Shown: positions 16,476 to 26,457 of the stretch, one piece after another
How the letters are laid out: each line of letters opens with the position of its first letter
How positions within the stretch are numbered: the stretch's first letter is position 1
NCBI RefSeq assembly: GCF_039545035.1
Contig: NZ_BAABRO010000012.1
Span: 1-64,000, forward strand
DNA: 64,000 nucleotides
Reading direction: 5' to 3'
Origin: Novipirellula caenicola
GTDB taxonomy: Bacteria > Planctomycetota > Planctomycetia > Pirellulales > Pirellulaceae
Notes under the pieces: model-generated
Seen by the model: the letters and a program-made list of their open reading frames with translations, nothing else
Database searches by the model: none
What the model was told of the DNA's origin: nothing
Translations under genes and position numbers: made by a program

Positions 16476-19400
16476 ATGTTTATGGTTCGCTCACCCCGAT
16501 TTGCCCAATACAGCCTTCTGGTAATTGTTTTCGCATCCGTATTTCAGCTCACAGCAACCGCAGCAGAGAACGGCCACGTGCTTCGTCCTGACAATCTGGT
16601 GGCATGGTGCATCGTTCCCTTTGACGCCAAGAATCGGACGCCCGAGGCACGTGCGGCAATGTTGCAAGAACTCGGAATCACGCGAGCCGCCTATGATTGG
16701 CGAGCGGCCCATGTTCCGACATTTGAACAGGAGATCTTGGCGTACCAAAAACATCGTATCGAGTTCTTCGCGTTTTGGGGCGTGCAGGAAAATGCGTTCA
16801 AGCTTTTTGAGAAATACGACTTGCATCCTCAAATCTGGCAGATGCTTCGCGACAACGACGGCGACACCCAGGCAGTGAAGGTCGAAGCGGCGGCACAACA
16901 GATGCTTCCCCTCGCCAAACGCACCGCTGCGATGGGATGTCCGTTGGCGTTGTACAACCACGGAGGCTGGGGAGGCGAACCACAAAACCTTGTCGCCGTC
17001 TGTCAACGATTGCACGAACTCGGGCAAACGCATGTTGGCATCGTCTACAATTTCCACCACGCGCACGGGCACATCGACGACTGGGCCGCGTCGTTCGCCA
17101 TAATGAAGCCGTTCCTCCACTGCTTGAATTTGAACGGCATGAATGCGGACGAGCAGCCAAAAATTCTGGGCATCGGCAAAGGCCAACACGAATTGGAGAT
17201 GATCCGCGTGGTGGTCGACAGCGGCTATGACGGGCCCATCGGCATCCTGGACCACCGCAATGAACTTGATGCACGCGATTCGCTGATCGAGAACCGTGAT
17301 GGATTGCAGTGGGTTCGACAAGAACTCGAGAAACGCGGTAGTGCAGGGCCGCTGCCGGCTACCCCGTCAAGTTACACAAAACCCAATGAAGAACCGAACG
17401 CCGGACTGGGACGAATCTTCCCCGGCGCCGACGGCTACCGCAATCCGCCGATTACCGTCGAAGTCCGAGCGACGATGCATCGCCACGATCGCTATAACAT
17501 CCTGGTGGCAAGCGATTCCAAAAAATCGTCGGACCACTGGGAACTGTTTTCGATGAATCGTAGCGGCCATTTGACCGCCTACCTGCCCGGCAAGGTTCCC
17601 GATCACGTTCACACCAATGCAATGATTTGTGATGGTGATCCGCATACCCTGTCGATGACCTATGAACCAGGTCGCATCCGGATTTTTGTGGATGGACAAC
17701 AGGTAGCCGACCAACCGCTCACCGACGCAAAACAGCGTACAAGCGTTCCTGGTGCACTGGGAATTGGACGACTCGTCCAGCGAGACCTAGGCTTTGATGG
17801 CGAGATTCAGTGGGTGCGAATTTCCAAAGGAGTCCGCCCGATCCCGGACAAACCGTTGGTCGATGTGTCTCGCGATGACGCGACGCTTGGATTGTGGAAG
17901 TTTGGCAACGAACACGCCCCCGATTCACCTCGCGTGGATCAACACAGTGGAATCGATTCCGGGCGATCCAACGTCGATCCGGCACCGGTCGCCACCGAAA
18001 TGCCGTACGATCCCAAGACGGTAACACGAATCATCCACGAATCGAACGCGTCGGGCGAAGCGGCACGGGGCGTCCATGTTTTCGCTGATGCCAAATTGGG
18101 GTGTTTATCGTGTCACAAGATCGGTGATCACGGAGGCTCGATTGGTCCCGATTTGTCGGCGATTGTCAAAGACCGGACGCCGGCCCAGATCGTCGAATCG
18201 GTATTTTGGCCGCAACGCGATGTCGCAGCTGAGTATATGAATTGGAAGGTGCTGACAGCGGACGGCAACGTCATCACAGGTTTCAAACACAGTTCGGATG
18301 ACCAGCAAGTGGTGATTCGTGACTCAGCCACCGGGAAGCTGACCCGCATTGCGGCAGATGAAATCGAAGCCGAGATCCCCGCGGGTTCGGTGATGCCAAG
18401 CGGGTTGACGGCGACATTGTCTTCTCAGCAGCAACTGGATCTGATTCGATTCCTCATCGATCTGGGACGTGACCAAGGCCGCCTTTCGGAATCAATTCAA
18501 CACGCAATTGCTCACAGCCAAATGCACGGCCCTGCCGAAGCCCCATTGTCCTCGGCGCCGCTTGCGGCCGAGAACTGGCCTCATGCGGAGCACCGCGTGA
18601 ACCGTGATCGATTGTACGATTTCTACACAAAACAAGCCGAATATTTTCGCAATCAACCGCATCCGCCCATGTTGATCTCGCCCTATCCGGGGCTCGACGG
18701 TGGCGAGCAAGGGCATTGGGGCAATCAGAGCGAACCCGACTGGAAAGATGACCGCTGGAATTCCACGCAACTTGGTTCGGTCCAAGCGGGCGTCTTTCGT
18801 TGGCGCGGGATCAAGGTGCCACGCGGCGTTTGTATCCGAATCGGTGAAGACGACGAGATGTCCGCCTGCTTCAATCCCGAGACGTTATCCTACGAAGCCG
18901 TCTGGACCGGCGGTTTTGTCAAATATGATTCGGTTCGTTTTGGCTTCGTTGGCGGTTTGCGTCCCGATGGCGATTTGCTTGAAGTTCCCAAGACAGAGAA
19001 GATCACAGAACCGTTTCAGTACCATGGCTTTTATCGACATGGCAAACGGACCGTGTTCTCCTACACCATTGGCGATGTCCACTATCTCGACTGTGCCTGG
19101 GTCGACGATGGCAAATTTGTTCGTGACGTTGCGCCGGCAGAGCAACATCCGCTGAGTCATGTCACCTCGGGCGGGCCCCAACAATGGCCGGATGTGATTG
19201 AAACCAAGATCACGCGAGGCAACCAAAATCCCTATGCGATCGATACGATCGAATTGCCAACGGACAATCCGTGGAACGCGTTGCTGTTCTGCGGTGGCCA
19301 CGACTTCCTTCCCGTTGGCAGCGCATTGGTGTGCACGATGCAAGGTGACGTTTGGCGAGTCCGCGGCATCGATGCCACGAAGGACGATGAAAGCAAAGCG

Positions 19401-21071
19401 AGGTGGACGCGTTTCGCCAGCGGGTTACATCATGCTTTGGGCTTGGTGGTTGCGGACGGTCAAGTCTATGTTCAATGTCGTGACCAATTGACGCGTCTGA
19501 GCGATCTGAATGGCGACGGCGAAGCCGACTTTTACGAGTGTTTCAGTAATGCGTTTGTCACCTCAGCCGCCGGACATGATTTCATTTGCGGGTTACAGCG
19601 AGACCAACAGGGCAACTTTTACACGGCGTCCGGCAACCAAGGGTTACTGCGGATTTCGCCAGACGGCAAACAGGCGGACGTGATCGCAACCGGGTTCCGC
19701 AACCCCGATGGCTTGGGAATCCTGCCTAACGGAATGGTGACAGTGCCTGTATCCGAAGGCACCTGGACGCCTGCCTCGGCAATCCATGCGGTCCCACCAT
19801 CCGCGTTGTCATCCACCGGCAATCCGCCTCACCACGGCTATGGAGGCCCAAAAAATGGACAACCTCCGGAGTTACCGTTAGTATACCTGCCTCGTGGGCT
19901 GGACAATTCCAGTGGCGGTCAGGCCTATGTCGACAGTCACGCATTTGGACCGTTACAGACGCAATTGCTGCACTTTTCGTTTGGTTCCGGGTCTTGGTTT
20001 TCGGTGCTTCGCGATCAGGTCAATCAGCAAATCCAAGGTGCCGTTGTCCCATTGGCCGGAGACTTTTTGTCCGGAGTCCATCGCGGTCGCTTTCACCCGA
20101 TCGACGGCCAATTGTATGTTTCCGGCATGACTGGCTGGGGATCGTATACCCGTGATGACGGTTGTTTCCAGCGAGTTCGTTATACCGGCCAACCCGCTCA
20201 GGTTCCCGTTGGCTTTCATGTCCACGAAAATGGCATCCAAGTCACCTTTTCAATGCCGATCGACGAAGCGATCGCCAGCAACCCCGAGCAACATTTTGCG
20301 CAGTGCTGGAATTACCGATACAGCGGCGGTTACGGATCGCCCGAGTATTCTACGACACATCCTGGAACCGCAGGCCATGATCCGCTGCGAATCCAATCCG
20401 CTCACGTCCTTGACGATCGACATTCGTTGTTTTTAGAGATCCCCGATCTGCAACCTGTCAATCAATTGCACTTGCGAATGCATGTCAACGACGACAATCA
20501 CCCGTCGTGTAATCCGGCAGGGGATGGTCAAGACATGTTCATCACTGTGCATCAATTGGATGAACCCTTCACCCAATTCCCTGGCTACCAGGTGGCCGAA
20601 AAACAGATTGCGGCTCATCCGCTGCGAGTCGATATTGCTTCGATGGCGGAGCGTGTTTCCAACCCATGGCATCAGAAAATCAAAGCCGCCCGCCCCATCA
20701 AAGTCGAAACCGGCAGCAATCTGACCTACAACACTGCCGAGTTCAACGTGCGAACCAACGAACCGTTAGCCGTCACGCTGGCGAATCCAGACGTCGTGCC
20801 CCACAACTGGGTACTCGTGCAGCAGGCATCGCTGCAACATGTCGGAGAGCTTGGCAATCAGATGATCGCGGATCCCAAAGCGTTTGCTCGGCAATACGTT
20901 CCGGAATCCGACCAAGTCATCGCACACACGGATATCGTTTTACCGGGGCAACAGCAGACGATCTATTTCATCGCGCCGTCCGCCCCCGGTCGATATCCGT
21001 TTCTTTGTACCTTTCCGGGCCACTGGATGGTAATGAACGGCGTGATGGTGGTTGAGCCGGCGGCGCGGTGA
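16476..21071 (+). CDS. giant secreted TIM-barrel / LamG / CxxCH-heme / propeller / azurin fusion
   Basis: A 1531-residue exported protein. The signal peptide is about 1-28. Residues 30-270 resemble sugar-phosphate isomerase/epimerase (AP-endonuclease-2) TIM barrels. About 326-480 is LamG-like. About 530-660 is a PVC-type cytochrome c domain with CLSCH (C543, C546, H547) and VMPSGLT near its end. About 700-830 resembles DUF6797. About 925-1240 is a seven-bladed-propeller-like region (YVQCRDQLTRLSDLNGDGEA, GFRNPDGLGILPNG). The C-terminus (1405-1531) is azurin-like with all four copper ligands: H1443 in PHNWVL, C1511, H1516 and M1520 in CTFPGHWMVMNG. The ATG at 16476 directly precedes the signal peptide. 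It is monocistronic. I infer periplasmic sugar-linked redox chemistry. Confidence 0.88.
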   Translation: MFMVRSPRFAQYSLLVIVFASVFQLTATAAENGHVLRPDNLVAWCIVPFDAKNRTPEARAAMLQELGITRAAYDWRAAHVPTFEQEILAYQKHRIEFFAFWGVQENAFKLFEKYDLHPQIWQMLRDNDGDTQAVKVEAAAQQMLPLAKRTAAMGCPLALYNHGGWGGEPQNLVAVCQRLHELGQTHVGIVYNFHHAHGHIDDWAASFAIMKPFLHCLNLNGMNADEQPKILGIGKGQHELEMIRVVVDSGYDGPIGILDHRNELDARDSLIENRDGLQWVRQELEKRGSAGPLPATPSSYTKPNEEPNAGLGRIFPGADGYRNPPITVEVRATMHRHDRYNILVASDSKKSSDHWELFSMNRSGHLTAYLPGKVPDHVHTNAMICDGDPHTLSMTYEPGRIRIFVDGQQVADQPLTDAKQRTSVPGALGIGRLVQRDLGFDGEIQWVRISKGVRPIPDKPLVDVSRDDATLGLWKFGNEHAPDSPRVDQHSGIDSGRSNVDPAPVATEMPYDPKTVTRIIHESNASGEAARGVHVFADAKLGCLSCHKIGDHGGSIGPDLSAIVKDRTPAQIVESVFWPQRDVAAEYMNWKVLTADGNVITGFKHSSDDQQVVIRDSATGKLTRIAADEIEAEIPAGSVMPSGLTATLSSQQQLDLIRFLIDLGRDQGRLSESIQHAIAHSQMHGPAEAPLSSAPLAAENWPHAEHRVNRDRLYDFYTKQAEYFRNQPHPPMLISPYPGLDGGEQGHWGNQSEPDWKDDRWNSTQLGSVQAGVFRWRGIKVPRGVCIRIGEDDEMSACFNPETLSYEAVWTGGFVKYDSVRFGFVGGLRPDGDLLEVPKTEKITEPFQYHGFYRHGKRTVFSYTIGDVHYLDCAWVDDGKFVRDVAPAEQHPLSHVTSGGPQQWPDVIETKITRGNQNPYAIDTIELPTDNPWNALLFCGGHDFLPVGSALVCTMQGDVWRVRGIDATKDDESKARWTRFASGLHHALGLVVADGQVYVQCRDQLTRLSDLNGDGEADFYECFSNAFVTSAAGHDFICGLQRDQQGNFYTASGNQGLLRISPDGKQADVIATGFRNPDGLGILPNGMVTVPVSEGTWTPASAIHAVPPSALSSTGNPPHHGYGGPKNGQPPELPLVYLPRGLDNSSGGQAYVDSHAFGPLQTQLLHFSFGSGSWFSVLRDQVNQQIQGAVVPLAGDFLSGVHRGRFHPIDGQLYVSGMTGWGSYTRDDGCFQRVRYTGQPAQVPVGFHVHENGIQVTFSMPIDEAIASNPEQHFAQCWNYRYSGGYGSPEYSTTHPGTAGHDPLRIQSAHVLDDRHSLFLEIPDLQPVNQLHLRMHVNDDNHPSCNPAGDGQDMFITVHQLDEPFTQFPGYQVAEKQIAAHPLRVDIASMAERVSNPWHQKIKAARPIKVETGSNLTYNTAEFNVRTNEPLAVTLANPDVVPHNWVLVQQASLQHVGELGNQMIADPKAFARQYVPESDQVIAHTDIVLPGQQQTIYFIAPSAPGRYPFLCTFPGHWMVMNGVMVVEPAAR

Positions 21072-21106
21072 TCACAACCGCCTGGATTTTTCGCAACCAA
21101 AGCGAA

Positions 21107-22546
21107 TCAATCGATTGCGTCTCGGCGAACTTGGGGCCGAACCGCGTGGGTCGAGTTAAGTTCAGGTAAATGATCAACCGATTCGTGATGCAAGTCACGC
21201 TCGAATGACTGCAGACGCACGTCGCCAACCTCGGCGGCACCGTCGACAAACGCGATCATCGGTTCGCCGGGATCGTATGCCGCTTCGGCCGCAGCGGGCA
21301 GCGACAATTCCGTCGCGGAAACGGTCTCGGGTTGTTCACCGCTACGCAATCGTCCCGCCAACCACAAGCTGCTCATCCCCACAACGGCTGCGATCCAACC
21401 GACGGTCCCAAATCCTTCCAACGCCGCACCTTCACCGGCTTGCGTGACAAACAAACCGCCGACGTAGGCACCAACGCCGCCGAAAATATGTTGAACCGAC
21501 GAGTTTGCACTGAGAAACGATCCACGGTGTCGCGGCGCTACGCTGGCCGTGATCATCGCCATCGCGGGGATCATTCGTCCCACGTTGCACACCATCAACG
21601 CGCCGAACACGGCAATGGCTAACACGATCCCCCCCTCGTACAAATGGGTGATCGCAAACATCAGTGCGGCCGACAGCGGTGCGATCACTCGAAACACCAA
21701 CAACTTTCCCGCTCGGTCAGCCCAACGTCCGATGATCGGCGAAGCCACAAACGTCAACCCGCCCCCGGCGATATAGACCCAAGGCAGCTGTTGCTCGGAC
21801 ATACCGATGTTTCCGACAAAATAGGCACTGATGTAGGGGAAGATCAAAAAACCGCTGCAGGTCAGCGCTATGATCAGTGCAAAGGCGTTCAAGTGGTTGG
21901 GAACCGTAAACGTCCTGCGAAGGGACTCAAGCGGGTGCACTCTCGCTTCGCCAAAGTGGGCATCGAGCGACGGCAGCGAATATGCGGCAACGAACAGCAC
22001 CGGCAACCCCGCCAAGGCCAACGCGATGAACGTCATGTTCCAACCGAAGTGATTGCCAATCACCAACCCCAATGGCACTCCGGCCACCGACGCAATCGCA
22101 AAGCCAGTCATCATCGCACCGGTGGCACGTCCTCGCCGGCTGTCTGGGAACACGTCCCCGATGATCGCCATCGATATTCCCCCTAAGATACCGCCAAATG
22201 CCCCCGTCAACACGCGAGCCAACACGAGCGTTACGTAGTTAGGAGCCAATCCACACAACAACGTGCCCAGGATAAATCCCGCGTACAAGACCAGGAATGC
22301 CGATTTCCGGCTGAAGCGATCGACCGTCGCCGATGCCACCAATCCCGCTAAACCTGCGGCAAACGTGTACGACGAAACGATCAACCCAAACGCACTTGGA
22401 TCGATCTGCAATACACGCATCAACTGCGGACCGAGAGGCATCACGATCATAAAGTCGACGATGGTGATGAATTGAACCGTCGCCAAGACGAACAGAATTA
22501 ACCGCTCGTTGTAAGTCGTCGTGTTGTTGGATTCCGCTTCAGACAT
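21107..22546 (-). CDS. major facilitator superfamily transporter
   Basis: A 479-residue inner-membrane protein with about 12 hydrophobic segments. It has the DHA1-like N-terminus (QFITIVDFMIVMPLG) and the loop signatures DRFSRKSAFLVLY and VFPDSRRGRATGAMMTGFA. The first 400 residues resemble drug or sugar-efflux type MFS proteins. The last 60-70 residues form a hydrophilic tail that is unusual for the family. The gene converges on the 1531-residue protein gene, leaving 35 bp between stops. Substrate cannot be told from sequence. Confidence 0.88.
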   Translation of the reverse strand: MSEAESNNTTTYNERLILFVLATVQFITIVDFMIVMPLGPQLMRVLQIDPSAFGLIVSSYTFAAGLAGLVASATVDRFSRKSAFLVLYAGFILGTLLCGLAPNYVTLVLARVLTGAFGGILGGISMAIIGDVFPDSRRGRATGAMMTGFAIASVAGVPLGLVIGNHFGWNMTFIALALAGLPVLFVAAYSLPSLDAHFGEARVHPLESLRRTFTVPNHLNAFALIIALTCSGFLIFPYISAYFVGNIGMSEQQLPWVYIAGGGLTFVASPIIGRWADRAGKLLVFRVIAPLSAALMFAITHLYEGGIVLAIAVFGALMVCNVGRMIPAMAMITASVAPRHRGSFLSANSSVQHIFGGVGAYVGGLFVTQAGEGAALEGFGTVGWIAAVVGMSSLWLAGRLRSGEQPETVSATELSLPAAAEAAYDPGEPMIAFVDGAAEVGDVRLQSFERDLHHESVDHLPELNSTHAVRPQVRRDAID

Positions 22547-23055
22547 TCACAGTTCGCTTGTATAAAAAATGAAGATGGCTCACATGGATTGAAATCAGCT
22601 GAAAACGTTTGCATGCATTTGAAGGTCCGCTTGAAATCGCCTTTGACATGCAGCGTTTCATGCTGGCGTTGTGGCCACCGTCGTAAAGGATCTCGTAGTG
22701 AACCCGCAGGCGGCTTGTTGGTTGACTGAGCCGCGACGCGTCAGCGGCTAATTCCATCAGCAGTGTCGCGTGACGGAGGCAACGCAGAATCAACGGTCCT
22801 TTTCCGATCCCACCTTATGACACGGCATCGGGTGCGGGGTTCATGGTGATTTCAACACGACGACGGCATCTGAACAAGGCTGTAAAGAGTCGCATTTGCA
22901 AAGTTCAGCAAATCTTTGCAAAGCGTTCAGCGCGGCCGTCGACATCGCTTTTTAGCCCCCCAAGTGCCCCACCCCCACTGCAAAAGCCTGTAACGGCGGA
23001 CAAGCGACCACGCCACCTGAGCGAATGGATCGGATAGCGACCTAAAAAGAGTGCG
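22547..23055. other. 509-bp intergenic stretch
   Basis: No gene is supported. It holds a truncated inverted copy of element B (22711-22749). The rest is unremarkable. Short frames on both strands have no recognisable features. Confidence 0.55.
22711..22749 (-). repeat. truncated element B, copy 4
   Basis: CGGCTTGTTGGTTGACTGAG followed by CCGCGACGCGTCAGCGGCT is the reverse complement of the right end of element B (AGCCGCTGACGCGTCGCGG then CTCA, ending CAACAAGCCG). The left two thirds of the element are missing. Confidence 0.6.
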
Positions 23056-23934
23056 TCATCGCAACAGCCGTTGCATCGCGGCGGCAACGCCTCGAGTGAC
23101 CTCGCTCATTCGTTGGTAATCGAGCGTATCGGGGGTGTCGGTGGCTTGGTGATAGTTCGCATTGCGTAGAAAACTGGTGTCGGTCAACATCAACGCTGCA
23201 TATCCATGGTCCCAAAACGAGCTGTTGTCGCTGCGACGGATCTCGCTCACTTTTTCAGGAAGCACGATCGAGAACAGTGGCATTTTTGTTCCGTGTTTAA
23301 AGCCACGGCGAAATTGCCAATTCAGTTTCCAAGAAGCAGGGTTGCCGACGGCGGCCAAGAAATTACCGCGTTTGGGAAACAAGCGATGCAGCGGTTTGGG
23401 TATCGATGGCGGGACTTTTTGTGAGCCGACTTCGTCGCGAAAATAGCCCACCATTTCCAGACACAGCATGCCAATTATCTTATCCCCTCGCTGTTTTGAT
23501 TGACGTGCATGATGCTGGCTGCCCATCGCATCAAAATCACCGTACGGTTTCTCTTCACAGGTGAACGCGACGTAGCGTGCCGTACGTTTGCCAGCGTGGT
23601 GTCGCAACAAACGGCTGACTTCGATCATCACCGCGACGGCCGACGCATTGTCGTCGGCTCCGGGGGTGTCTGCGACGGTGTCGTAGTGAGCCCCTAACAA
23701 GACGATCTCGTCAGCGTGTTTCGTGCCAACGTTTTCAACAAAAAGGTTTGTCGCGGGCTGGCCCATCGCATCGTAGCCCTCCGACTGCACGTCGTACTGC
23801 ATCGCATCCCATTGGCCTTGGATGTAACCCGTCGTTGCGACGATCGATTTTGGTCGATCAAGGGTGCGAGGGCCGATCAGACCCGCGATTCGATCGACGT
23901 GCAGACGCAGATTCGCTTCAATTTCATCGCTCAT
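23056..23934 (-). CDS. M28-family zinc peptidase
   Basis: A 292-residue aminopeptidase-like protein. Metal-binding blocks in order are LLGAHYDTV (H, D), PGADDNASAVAVMIE (D), AFTCEEKPYG (E, E) and NYHQATDTPDTLD near the end (H). These match the two-zinc centre of the M28 (aminopeptidase Y/S) family. No signal peptide is seen, so it may be cytoplasmic or exported by an unclear route. The start is uncertain: the ATG at 23934 gives MSDEIEANLRLHV, where family similarity begins; a GTG at 23997 would add 21 residues. It stands alone between other reverse-strand genes. Confidence 0.85.
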   Translation of the reverse strand: MSDEIEANLRLHVDRIAGLIGPRTLDRPKSIVATTGYIQGQWDAMQYDVQSEGYDAMGQPATNLFVENVGTKHADEIVLLGAHYDTVADTPGADDNASAVAVMIEVSRLLRHHAGKRTARYVAFTCEEKPYGDFDAMGSQHHARQSKQRGDKIIGMLCLEMVGYFRDEVGSQKVPPSIPKPLHRLFPKRGNFLAAVGNPASWKLNWQFRRGFKHGTKMPLFSIVLPEKVSEIRRSDNSSFWDHGYAALMLTDTSFLRNANYHQATDTPDTLDYQRMSEVTRGVAAAMQRLLR

Positions 23935-24065
23935 CAGCTGACATGCTCGTAGGGATTCGTATTTCGATTGACGCAGCACTGGGGCCCGGAATGTCACCGA
24001 AAATACCGCCGCGAGCGAAGGAAGTCAAAAGCGAATTGACCAACGTCGCCTACCAGCGTCGCCGC

Positions 24066-26060
24066 TCAGCGGCCACGACCGCCACGACGCCCTAGTTGCG
24101 CAAACACACGGTCATAAAACGTTGAGCGGTCGTTGCCGCTGCGGTGTGCCCGCTGCGGCGATGCCGTCGGAATCGTTGACGTCGTCGAGTCCGTGGTTTC
24201 GCGGTCTTCGAGCCAATCGACAAATTCTTCCAGCGAGACGCCGCCATCGCTGTTGGTGTCAGCCGTCACGATTTTCTGCCAGAATCGGCGGACTTCATCC
24301 TCGCTTAATGCACCATCTTCGTTGCTATCCTTGCTGGCGAATCGTTCTTCTTGCTGGATTTCAGTAAACAAGTCAAATTCGTCTGGGGTGATCAAACCAT
24401 CGCCATCGGCATCGACGTTAATCTCAAGCAGCCGGTTCCAAACGACTTCGGGCATTTCGTCTTCGCTTAGCGAGCCGTCTTCGTCAGCATCGTAACGAGC
24501 AAGCAGCTGATCAAATCCGACGCGAAACGGACGTTGCGGATCGAAGTTGTTGTGGTGACCAAATGACGTAATGGGATCGTGATCACAGAGCCCGGGATCC
24601 TCGTCGTCACCGCTATCCTCATCGGTCAAACCACCGTCATCAACCGGGGTGTCATCGTCAACTGTCTCGTCAGTCTCGTCGGACGCATCTGTCTCGTCGT
24701 CAACGGACTCCGTATCGTCGACTGTCCGCTCGTCCGTTTCCTCGGTTTCCCCTTCGGACTGCTCGGTTTCCTGATCAGATTCCTCCAGTCCCTCATCAGA
24801 TTCACTGTCCAATTCATCATCGGTGACGACGTCTGTATCGTCGTCGCTGCCGACCGTGGGGGTGCTGTTGGTAAGCTCGCTATCGTCCTCGGTCGTTACC
24901 GACTCGTCATCGTTTTCAACAACCTGCTCGAGCGAGTCGCTCGCCTCGGCGGCCACCACAAGCTCGCTGATTCCCTCGGTTTCGCTCTGCGCCAACGCGT
25001 TGATCACCATCAAGGCATCCAGCGCGGTGACGTTGCCATCACCGTTCACATCCGAAAATCCGCTGGTCAATTCATTGCTGCGACTCAATTGGTTGATAAT
25101 GACCAACGCATCCAACGCCGTGGTCGATCCGTCATCGTTCGCATCGGTGGGGGAGTACAGGTTGTGGTTTTCCGGGACATCCGCTTCGAGTCGGCCGCCT
25201 CGACGATACCAATTTCCGCCTCGACGCCAACGTCGGCGTGAGAACGGATTGTCGTCGTCAGGCAGGTCAAAATCAGGGGTGTCTGTATCATCGTTGTTGC
25301 TGGGGTCGACGTTGTCGGTTTCGTCCTCGCCCGTGTCGTCCTCGCCCGTGTCATCGCCGCCCGTGTCATCGCCGCCCGTTTCGTCGGCACTTGTATCATT
25401 CCCTCCGGTCTCATCAACGGGAGAATCGTCGACCGAACCGTCATCCGTGTCGTTGACCGTCGCCGGTGCATACAACATCAACGCTTCGGCGATATCGCTA
25501 TCATCCAACGCCGTGAACTCTTGGTTAGGCGACACGTACGCCTGAAGCACCGAACCGATATCGGTCAAATGGTCCAGCCCAAGCGAGTGCCCGATTTCAT
25601 GAGCCGCGATCCGGACAAGATCAAAGGCTTGATTGCCCAACGAGTTACCGATCTCCCAAACCTCTGCCGCATCGAATTCGATGTCGCCCGCGATTCGTGC
25701 GGGATTAACATCGTCAGGAAAATAGGCCTGAGCCAACGTTCCGCCACTGCCATCAATGTTTGTAAACGAGATGTCAATCGAATCCGCCAGCCCGGTTTGT
25801 TCGACTTGCGTAAAGGTCACGTCGACGACGTCGGACCATGCATCCAGCGCCATTTCGATTGCCGTCTCCACTTCGACTTGCGAAAGCGAACTCGGCGAGT
25901 CGCTGATCGTGTAAGTCAACTCGGCTCCGCCCAACCCAGGCCCATCCCAGCCGAAACTTGCCGCCAACACACGTCGCGGTTCGAGCGGTTCGGCCACCAA
26001 TCGGCGGCGTTGATTTCTACGAATTGACTTCGATGTCCGTTTTCGAAATAGTCGTTTCAT
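24066..26060 (-). CDS. secreted matrixin-like metalloprotease with dockerin and EF-hand repeats
   Basis: A 664-residue exported protein. Its start is MKRLFRKRTSKSIRRNQRRR followed by EPLEPRRVLAAS, a match to the planctomycete LEPR-XLL N-terminal signature. Residues 35-200 form an M10-like domain with the zinc motif HEIGHSLGLDH (154-164). The segment after it reads IGSVLQAYVS where matrixins have a Met-turn, so the Met is replaced by Leu. Then come a D/T/G/E-rich linker (DDTGGDDTGEDDTGEDE), an R-rich patch, two dockerin-like repeats (TDANDDGSTTALDALVIIN, SDVNGDGNVTALDALMVIN), a long acidic stretch and four EF-hands (for example DADGDGLITPDEF). I chose the ATG at 26060 over a TTG one codon upstream. 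Activity is uncertain because of the Met-turn change. Confidence 0.88.
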   Translation of the reverse strand: MKRLFRKRTSKSIRRNQRRRLVAEPLEPRRVLAASFGWDGPGLGGAELTYTISDSPSSLSQVEVETAIEMALDAWSDVVDVTFTQVEQTGLADSIDISFTNIDGSGGTLAQAYFPDDVNPARIAGDIEFDAAEVWEIGNSLGNQAFDLVRIAAHEIGHSLGLDHLTDIGSVLQAYVSPNQEFTALDDSDIAEALMLYAPATVNDTDDGSVDDSPVDETGGNDTSADETGGDDTGGDDTGEDDTGEDETDNVDPSNNDDTDTPDFDLPDDDNPFSRRRWRRGGNWYRRGGRLEADVPENHNLYSPTDANDDGSTTALDALVIINQLSRSNELTSGFSDVNGDGNVTALDALMVINALAQSETEGISELVVAAEASDSLEQVVENDDESVTTEDDSELTNSTPTVGSDDDTDVVTDDELDSESDEGLEESDQETEQSEGETEETDERTVDDTESVDDETDASDETDETVDDDTPVDDGGLTDEDSGDDEDPGLCDHDPITSFGHHNNFDPQRPFRVGFDQLLARYDADEDGSLSEDEMPEVVWNRLLEINVDADGDGLITPDEFDLFTEIQQEERFASKDSNEDGALSEDEVRRFWQKIVTADTNSDGGVSLEEFVDWLEDRETTDSTTSTIPTASPQRAHRSGNDRSTFYDRVFAQLGRRGGRGR

Positions 26061-26457
26061 CAAAAGGGCTTTAACGTTAGGTATTGCGACAAAAAGAAGC
26101 GTACAGATTGAAAACGTGGCTCCCCGTCAGGGGGCTCTGACGGAGAACCACAACAACGTCGGCGCTGCAACGATCACGCAATCGGGGATTTCGGAGGGTC
26201 AGAATGAAACCCCCGAACGACGTCATTGGGGTAAGGAGGATTTCGTCACCGCTTTGTCACACTTACGCGCCCGCATTTTTGAAAACGGCTCGTTTTTGAT
26301 GCGTTTACTGCGAAAACAACCGACATCTACGATGCCAAAGCGTGACCGTCACGAAGACTGCGGCTTTACACCCCGCTAAAGTAGGTAGAAGCCATCGTGA
26401 AGTCCGGCACCGGTTTTGAGCGGATTCACGACGCCCCCAAAGCATCTTTCGTAACGA
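26061..26457. other. 397-bp divergent intergenic stretch
   Basis: It separates the reverse-strand metalloprotease gene from the forward SDR gene and should hold both promoters. The only structure seen is a hairpin at 26117-26150. I cannot point to convincing -35/-10 pairs. Confidence 0.5.
26117..26150. promoter_or_regulatory. 14-bp-arm hairpin upstream of the metalloprotease gene
   Basis: Arms TGGCTCCCCGTCAG (26117-26130) and CTGACGGAGAACCA (26137-26150) pair at 12 of 14 positions around a 6-base loop. It lies 57-90 bp ahead of the metalloprotease start, so it could be a 5' leader structure or a protein-binding palindrome. There is no T-run. Confidence 0.4.

Noticed and set aside
16491-17321. 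276-codon reverse-strand frame opposite the TIM-barrel part of the giant fusion
   Set aside because: The forward product has a signal peptide and domain matches; the antisense frame does not.
24579-25545. Forward-strand open frames of 220-240 codons opposite the acidic linker of the metalloprotease
   Set aside because: They arise from the repetitive GAC/GAA-rich sense sequence and read as low-complexity S/V/I stretches; the sense strand has the zinc motif, dockerins and EF-hands.
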